Below, one piece after another: positions 59,412-64,000 of a stretch of 64,000 bases of DNA (its first letter is position 1; every line of letters starts with the position of its first letter). The notes beneath the pieces are model-generated. The model searched no databases. It was given only the letters and a program-made list of their open reading frames with translations, and had not been told where the DNA came from. The translations under genes were made by a program, and so were the position numbers. The DNA is from Paradevosia sp036499825 (GTDB lineage: Bacteria > Pseudomonadota > Alphaproteobacteria > Rhizobiales > Devosiaceae): the NCBI GenBank assembly GCA_036499825.1, contig DASYCZ010000037.1, positions 247,943 to 311,942 on the forward strand, in the 5' to 3' direction.

Positions 59412-60370
59412 GGCGCGGCTGCTCCGGCGAAGCGGTCGGTCGCCTCGATCAAATGGTGGAGGATGCCGGGCTGGCTGAAGGAGTGCCCTGCCCCTTCGAC
59501 CAGATGGAACTCGGCCTCGGGCCAGGCGCGATGGAGGTCCCACGCGGTGGCGGGCGGGCACGCCATGTCGTAACGGCCCTGGACGATGACGCCGGGGATG
59601 CCCTTGAGCTTATGGGCATCGCGCAGCAGTTGCCCCTCGTCCATCCAGCCGGCATGGACGAAATAATGGTTCTCGATGCGGGCGAAAGCGAGCGCGTATT
59701 GTGCGTCGTAGAAGCCCTCGGACACCGACGGGTCCGGCAGAAGCGTGAGCGTCTCGCCTTCCCACTGCGCCCAGGTGGTGGCGCAGCGCAATTGCTCCTC
59801 GCGGTCATCGCCGACGAGGCGCTTGCGGTAGGCGGCCATCATGTCGCCGCGCTCGGCCTCGGGAATGGGGGCGACGAAGCGCTCCCATTTGTCCGGGAAG
59901 ACCAACGAGGCGCCGCGCTGATAATACCATTCCAGTTCCCAGCGGCGCAGCGTGAAGATGCCGCGCAGCACGAGCTCGGTAACGCGCTCGGGGTGGGTTT
60001 CGGCGTAGGCCAGCGCCAGCGCCGAACCCCAGGAGCCGCCGAACACCTGCCAGCGATCGACGCCCATCATCCGGCGCAGCTTTTCGATGTCGGCGACGAG
60101 GTCCCAGGTGGTGTTGTGCTCGAGCCCGGCGAACGGCAGGGATTTGCCGCAGCTGCGCTGGTCGAAGAGGATCGCATCGTAGCGGGCGGGATCGAACACC
60201 CGCCGCTGCGCCGGCGAGGAGGCGCCACCCGGCCCACCATGGAGGAACACCGCGGGCTTGGCGCCTTTGGTGCCCACCCGCTCCCAATAGATCGAGTGCC
60301 CGTCGCCGACATCGAGCATACCGCTGTCGAACGGGATTGTCTCAGGATAGAAGCTGCGCAGTTCGCTCAA
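59408..60370 (-). CDS. pip: Proline iminopeptidase
   Basis: A 320-aa alpha/beta hydrolase of peptidase family S33. Oxyanion HGGPGGASSP, DQRSCGKS (usually DQRGCGRS), nucleophile in FGGSWGSALAL, Asp in VQGRYDMACPP and His in GAGHSFSQPG. It releases N-terminal proline from peptides. In the cysS-cimA operon, 29 bp after the VOC gene. Confidence 0.92.
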   Translation of the reverse strand: MSELRSFYPETIPFDSGMLDVGDGHSIYWERVGTKGAKPAVFLHGGPGGASSPAQRRVFDPARYDAILFDQRSCGKSLPFAGLEHNTTWDLVADIEKLRRMMGVDRWQVFGGSWGSALALAYAETHPERVTELVLRGIFTLRRWELEWYYQRGASLVFPDKWERFVAPIPEAERGDMMAAYRKRLVGDDREEQLRCATTWAQWEGETLTLLPDPSVSEGFYDAQYALAFARIENHYFVHAGWMDEGQLLRDAHKLKGIPGVIVQGRYDMACPPATAWDLHRAWPEAEFHLVEGAGHSFSQPGILHHLIEATDRFAGAAAP

Positions 60371-60399
60371 GATGATGGAATCCCGTTCGATTGGTGCCC

Positions 60400-60765
60400 T
60401 TACGCGGGGGCGTGGCAGACCGCTTCGATGTTGTGGCCATCCGCATCGATGATGAAGGCGGCGTAGTAGTTCTCGCTGTATTCGGTACGCAGGCCCGGCT
60501 TGCCGTTATCCTTGCCGCCGGCGGCAATCGCGGCCGCGTAAAAGGCGTCGACCTGCGCACGGGTGGAGGCAGCGATCGCCAGATGCACGTGGCCCGGATT
60601 GCCGGCCGAAATCCACAGGAACGGATGCACTTCGCCGAGCCCGATGGTGACGCCGAAATCCATCATCACGGTCATGCCGAGCGGCTTCAGCGCCGCGGCG
60701 TAGAACGCCTTGGCCTTGTCGTAGTCGGTGACGTTGAGGCCGATATGGTCCACGGATGCAGTCAT
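60400..60765 (-). CDS. VOC-family (glyoxalase/dioxygenase fold) protein
   Basis: A 121-aa single VOC module with VDHIGLNVTDYDKAKAFY, HVHLAIAASTRAQVDAFY and AAFIIDADGHNIEAV. Metal ligands His and Glu are in the usual places. ATGA overlap with the DUF559 gene. Substrate unknown; no glutathione-pathway gene besides the GFA pair is near. Confidence 0.87.
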   Translation of the reverse strand: MTASVDHIGLNVTDYDKAKAFYAAALKPLGMTVMMDFGVTIGLGEVHPFLWISAGNPGHVHLAIAASTRAQVDAFYAAAIAAGGKDNGKPGLRTEYSENYYAAFIIDADGHNIEAVCHAPA

Positions 60766-61280
60766 GGTGCTTGCTCCTCAAGGGCGTTGAAAATTGCAGT
60801 GAAAACGGCGTCCGGACGGGCCAACATATCGTTGTTCCAGATGCGGAGGACCCGGAAGCCTTGTGCCTTCAGCCAACTATCTCTGGCTTCATCGTAAGCG
60901 CTTTCCGTATGTTGCCCACCGTCCAGTTCGACGATCAGGTGTCGATCGGCGCACAGGACATCGACGACATAGTTGCCGATGGGCACCTGGCGGCGGAACT
61001 TAAAATTGACCAGACGGCGGTCGCGAACCAAACCCCACAAGCGACGCTCGGCTTCGGTGGGCTGGGCCCGCATCTTGCGGGCAAAGCCGCGTAGTCGCGT
61101 TGTGTTGGCCGTGCGCCACTCAAGTCTGGCGCGCTTGGAGAGAAACCCCTCATCCGCCCTTCGGGCACCTTCCCCCTCAAGGGGGGAAGGGATCATCGAT
61201 GGCGCAGTGTCCACTGACTCCCCTTCTTCCCTTGAGGGAGAAGGTGGCTGCGCAGCAGACGGATGAGGGGTTCTCTCCAT
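60762..61280 (-). CDS. DUF559-type endonuclease-fold protein
   Basis: 172 aa if started at ATG 61280, which overlaps the cysS stop as TGATG. The domain proper spans from about residue 50: RAQPTEAERRLWGLVRDRR, FRRQVPIGNYVVDVLCADRHLIVELDGGQH, FRVLRIWNND. This is the Vsr-like nuclease fold with D, E and H/Q residues. The first 45 residues are encoded by a palindromic repeat and may not be functional; ATG 61196 is another start. Family function unknown. Confidence 0.78.
   Translation of the reverse strand: MERTPHPSAAQPPSPSREEGESVDTAPSMIPSPLEGEGARRADEGFLSKRARLEWRTANTTRLRGFARKMRAQPTEAERRLWGLVRDRRLVNFKFRRQVPIGNYVVDVLCADRHLIVELDGGQHTESAYDEARDSWLKAQGFRVLRIWNNDMLARPDAVFTAIFNALEEQAP
61144..61272. repeat. 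Large palindromic repeat at the cysS/DUF559 junction
   Basis: Perfect 13-bp outer arms AACCCCTCATCCG and CGGATGAGGGGTT. Inner near-perfect arms CACCTTCCCCCTCAAGG and CCTTGAGGGAGAAGGTG. The whole 129 bp can fold into one long hairpin. It encodes the N-terminal segment of the DUF559 protein in the open frame. Confidence 0.7.
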
Positions 61281-62695
61281 CACCGCTTGATTTCCCATTT
61301 CGTAACGCGCTCGCCAGCGGCATTCTTGGAGTCCATCAGCTGGATGCCTTCGGACAGGAGGGCGGCGCGGATTTCGTCGGCTTTGGCGAAGTCCTTGCCG
61401 TTGAGGGCGGCGAGGCGGGCTTTTACGGCGTCGTCGATGCGCGAGGTGTCGAACACCTGTGTGTCGACGAGAAGGCTGTCGGTCGGAAAGCCGAAGAATT
61501 TGAGGGTCGCGGCGAGGCATTCGACGGCGGTGTCGGTGCCGCGATTGGCCTTGCGGGCGATGACGTCAATGGCGATCGAGGCGCGGTGGAAGCTGAGGTC
61601 ATCGCTCAGTGCTTCGACCACCGAGGAATCGACCGCGCCCGTGCCCTTGGCGGCGGAAGCGGCGCGCTGCCAGCCGCGGAGTTTTTCCTCGGCCTCTTCC
61701 AGACGCTTGACGGTGAAATCGATCGGCTCGCGATAGTGGGTCATCAGCATGGCGAGGCGCAGCACTTCGCCGGGCCATTTGCGGCCGCCGAATTTTTCGG
61801 TTTCGAGCAGTTCGGCGATGGTGACGAAATTGCCGAGGCTTTTGCTCATCTTCTGGCCCTCGACCTGGAGGAAGCCATTGTGCAGCCAGTAGCGCGCCAT
61901 GGTCGGCGTGCCGTGGGCGCAGCGCGACTGGGCGATCTCGTTCTCGTGGTGCGGGAAGATGAGGTCGAGGCCGCCGGCGTGGATGTCGAAGACCTGGCCG
62001 AGATAGCGCTCGCTCATGGCCGAGCATTCGATGTGCCAGCCCGGCCGGCCGCGGCCCCAGGGCGAGTCCCAGCCGGGTTCGTGGGCATTCGATTTCTTCC
62101 AGAGCACGAAATCGGCGGGGTTGTGCTTGTGCGTATCCACCTCGACGCGGGCGCCGGCGAGATTTTCGCTGAGATCGCGGCCGCTCAGCGCGCCATAATC
62201 GGGCATGGAGCTCACGTCGAACAGCACCTCGCCCACCTCGGGGGCTTCGTAGGCGTGGTGGTTGGCGATGAGCTGGCCGATGAGCTTTTGCATGCCATCG
62301 ATGTTGTCGGTGGCGCGCGGCTGTACGGTCGGCTCGAGGCAGCCGAGGGCGGCGGTATCTTTCTGGTACTGCGCGGCTGTGGTCTCGGTGACCTTGCGGA
62401 TCGCCTCGTTCAGCGGCAGCGCCGGGAAATCGCGAACGGCGCGGGCGTTGATCTTGTCATCGACGTCGGTGATGTTGCGCACATAGGTGACCTGCTCGGG
62501 CCCGTAGGCGTGACGCAGCAGGCGGAACAGCACGTCGAAGACGATCGCCGGGCGGGCGTTGCCGATATGGGCGAAATCGTAGACCGTCGGCCCGCAGACG
62601 TAGAGCCGCACATTGGCCGGGTCGAGGGGAACAAAGTCCTCTTTCGTCCGGGTCAGCGTGTTGTGGAGCCGTAGTTTCAAATCGCCCAAAGCCAT
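61280..62695 (-). CDS. cysS: Cysteinyl-tRNA synthetase
   Basis: A 471-aa class I synthetase. Zn/Cys ligand in VCGPTVYD, HIGH-type HIGNARP, HIECSAMS, HHENEIAQS and the KMSKS loop in GQKMSKSLGNF. Charges tRNA-Cys. First gene of a seven-gene minus-strand operon that ends in cimA. Confidence 0.96.
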   Translation of the reverse strand: MALGDLKLRLHNTLTRTKEDFVPLDPANVRLYVCGPTVYDFAHIGNARPAIVFDVLFRLLRHAYGPEQVTYVRNITDVDDKINARAVRDFPALPLNEAIRKVTETTAAQYQKDTAALGCLEPTVQPRATDNIDGMQKLIGQLIANHHAYEAPEVGEVLFDVSSMPDYGALSGRDLSENLAGARVEVDTHKHNPADFVLWKKSNAHEPGWDSPWGRGRPGWHIECSAMSERYLGQVFDIHAGGLDLIFPHHENEIAQSRCAHGTPTMARYWLHNGFLQVEGQKMSKSLGNFVTIAELLETEKFGGRKWPGEVLRLAMLMTHYREPIDFTVKRLEEAEEKLRGWQRAASAAKGTGAVDSSVVEALSDDLSFHRASIAIDVIARKANRGTDTAVECLAATLKFFGFPTDSLLVDTQVFDTSRIDDAVKARLAALNGKDFAKADEIRAALLSEGIQLMDSKNAAGERVTKWEIKR

Positions 62696-63037
62696 AAGTC
62701 GCCGTGCCTCAACGGTTACGCCTAGCAGCGGGCTCTTCGGGATCAGGACTCAGAGGATGAAGAAAACCGCGCCGCCTACAGGTGTTAGCAGCAAATAATC
62801 GCGCCGATAATGATCGGGTTAGCGGTTGTCATGGCGCGCAATCTGACGATGAATGGCCCCGAAAGCAAGGGGGCGGCTTCCGAAACGCCGGCTGCGACGG
62901 AAACGGCGGCAACCCGGCAAGGATTTTCACGTTGCGGTGACGCGACCGGGTTAAGCTCTTGCGGGCTACGGCAAAGTCCGATTTTGGGCTAATTGCTCTT
63001 TTACCCCTTGTTGCGGATCGGGCTGTTCTTGGACTCC
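62696..63037. other. Intergenic region between cysS and the DUF2865 gene
   Basis: 342 bp of divergent DNA that must hold the cysS promoter (-) and that of the next gene (+). A 60-codon frame at 62810-62992 has no recognisable feature. I see no repeat, RNA gene or clear operator. Confidence 0.5.
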
Positions 63038-64000
63038 ATGGCATACGCGTCGAAACTGCTGTTCCGCTTTGCCGTGCTGGTCGGCGCGCTGGTGCTGTTC
63101 GCCCTCGATACCTCCGACGCCTACGCCCAGTCGCAGAACTGCCAGGCGCTTGCCAACACGCTGCAGCGCATCGAAAGCAGCGGCGGCTTCGACCAGTATG
63201 GCGACACCAACGATCGCGCCCGGCAGGCGCAGCAGGACGTGCAGCAGGCCGAGAGCCAGTATGTCCGCGACGGCTGCAACGCCGCCGCCAAGCGCGGCGA
63301 CCAGCTCAACGCCCAGTGCCGGTCCGAGGCGCGCGACGTGCTGTCGGCCCGCGCCGCGCTGAAGCAGGCGCAGGCCCAGGCCTCGACCGGCAATGCCGTG
63401 GCGCAGCAGCGCGAGGCCGTGCTGCAGGAAATGGCGCGCTTCAATTGCAATTCGCGCTCGTCGGCGACCACCACCGAACAGCGCCGCGGCAACATCTTCG
63501 ACCAGCTGTTCGGCAATTTCGAAGACTCGCTGGGCGACGGCAACACCACCCGCGGCGACGAGTTCTCGGGCGAGCAGGGCTACGACACGATCCGTACCGT
63601 GTGCGTGCGCAAGGCCGACGGCTTCTACTGGCCGATCAGCTATTCGACGCTGGTCGACTACGCGCAGAACGATCTGCTGGAGTGCCAGGCGCAGTGCCCG
63701 GGGGTCGATGTCGACCTCTATTATTACCGCAACCCCGGGCAGGAACCCGAGGACATGATCAACCTTCAGGGCACACCGTACAAATCGCTGCCCACCGCCT
63801 TCGCCTATCGCACCAAGTTCGACCAGAGCCTCAGCTGCAAGCCCGCCATCGACTATGGCAGCATCAACCTGAGCACCGAAAGCGACGGCAGCACGCGGGC
63901 GATGATCACCTACAAGGACCTGACGTTCCCGCTGCCGATGCGCGATCCACGCCGGCAGACGGATGCCACAGTGGTCGAGGCCGCGACCGCAAAGTTCGTC
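63038..64000 (+). CDS. DUF2865-type secreted protein (3' end beyond the window)
   Basis: 321 visible residues from ATG 63038. Signal peptide of residues about 1-31 ends in SDAYAQ. A helical Gln/Ala-rich region (about 35-130) with several Cys precedes the recognisable domain VCVRKADGFYWPISYSTLVDYAQNDLLECQAQCP, then VDLYYYRNPGQEPEDMINLQG. This is DUF2865, found in Hyphomicrobiales, of unknown function. The frame stays open to the right edge. Confidence 0.8.
   Translation, partial: MAYASKLLFRFAVLVGALVLFALDTSDAYAQSQNCQALANTLQRIESSGGFDQYGDTNDRARQAQQDVQQAESQYVRDGCNAAAKRGDQLNAQCRSEARDVLSARAALKQAQAQASTGNAVAQQREAVLQEMARFNCNSRSSATTTEQRRGNIFDQLFGNFEDSLGDGNTTRGDEFSGEQGYDTIRTVCVRKADGFYWPISYSTLVDYAQNDLLECQAQCPGVDVDLYYYRNPGQEPEDMINLQGTPYKSLPTAFAYRTKFDQSLSCKPAIDYGSINLSTESDGSTRAMITYKDLTFPLPMRDPRRQTDATVVEAATAKFV

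Noticed and set aside
62810..62992. 60-codon frame upstream of the DUF2865 gene
   Set aside because: Low-complexity composition and no ribosome site.

Overview
The window is high-GC DNA from an alphaproteobacterium, most likely the order Hyphomicrobiales; a Devosia-like genome is my best guess from the mix of gene families. Supporting signs are the start of a DUF2865-type gene, an octopine/nopaline-type amino-acid importer, a che operon with two CheW and two MCP genes, paired GFA genes, an Atm1-type exporter with an ArsR regulator, and intergenic palindromes of a type I associate with this order. The taxonomic call is inference. I saw no rRNA, tRNA, CRISPR array, transposase or phage gene. 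Most genes sit in tight operons with ATGA or TGATG overlaps.

Layout. 1-4857 (-): a GntR-controlled catabolic operon with an enolase-superfamily dehydratase/cycloisomerase and a polyamine/iron-type ABC importer that runs off the left edge. 4983-5552 (+): a thioredoxin-fold oxidoreductase. 5592-15879 (-): the most unusual region. Seven coupled genes run HMG-CoA reductase, UbiA prenyltransferase, rifampicin-phosphotransferase-like dikinase, DUF3419/BtaA-like aminocarboxypropyl transferase, phytol/dolichol-kinase-like membrane protein, GNAT acyltransferase and OleC-like AMP ligase, with an alpha/beta hydrolase upstream. Together they look like a pathway for an isoprenoid-bearing, homoserine-type polar lipid or meroterpenoid; no such system is known to me. 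16223-20476 (+): MFS exporter, L-rhamnose mutarotase, HrpB helicase.

20584-32269 (-): a complete chemotaxis operon (STAS, CheY, CheA, CheW, MCP, MCP, CheW, CheR, CheB and a cytosolic MCP-like protein with a CheZ-like tail). 32270-32986 is a long AT-richer intergenic region with several inverted repeats. 32987-36461 (+): polar amino-acid ABC importer plus a cupin. 36458-41145: a sulfur/thiol island with a YeeE/TsuA transporter, a periplasmic protein with ten cysteines at exact six-residue spacing, a two-domain rhodanese, a thioredoxin and CcdA. 41263-46093: copper-type MerR, LysR with a divergent SDR, phosphoglycolate phosphatase, NadC and CysQ. 46289-51410 (+): PadR-controlled RND efflux system.

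51557-53004 (+): SatD-like and DUF3307 genes, each preceded by the same palindromic operator-like motif. 53398-55637 (-): Atm1-type exporter with ArsR. 55682-62695 (-): a Pro/Ala-rich repeat protein carrying an inserted palindrome, then an operon of cysS, a DUF559 nuclease-fold gene, VOC, proline iminopeptidase, two GFA proteins and citramalate synthase. 63038-64000 (+): partial DUF2865 protein running off the right edge.
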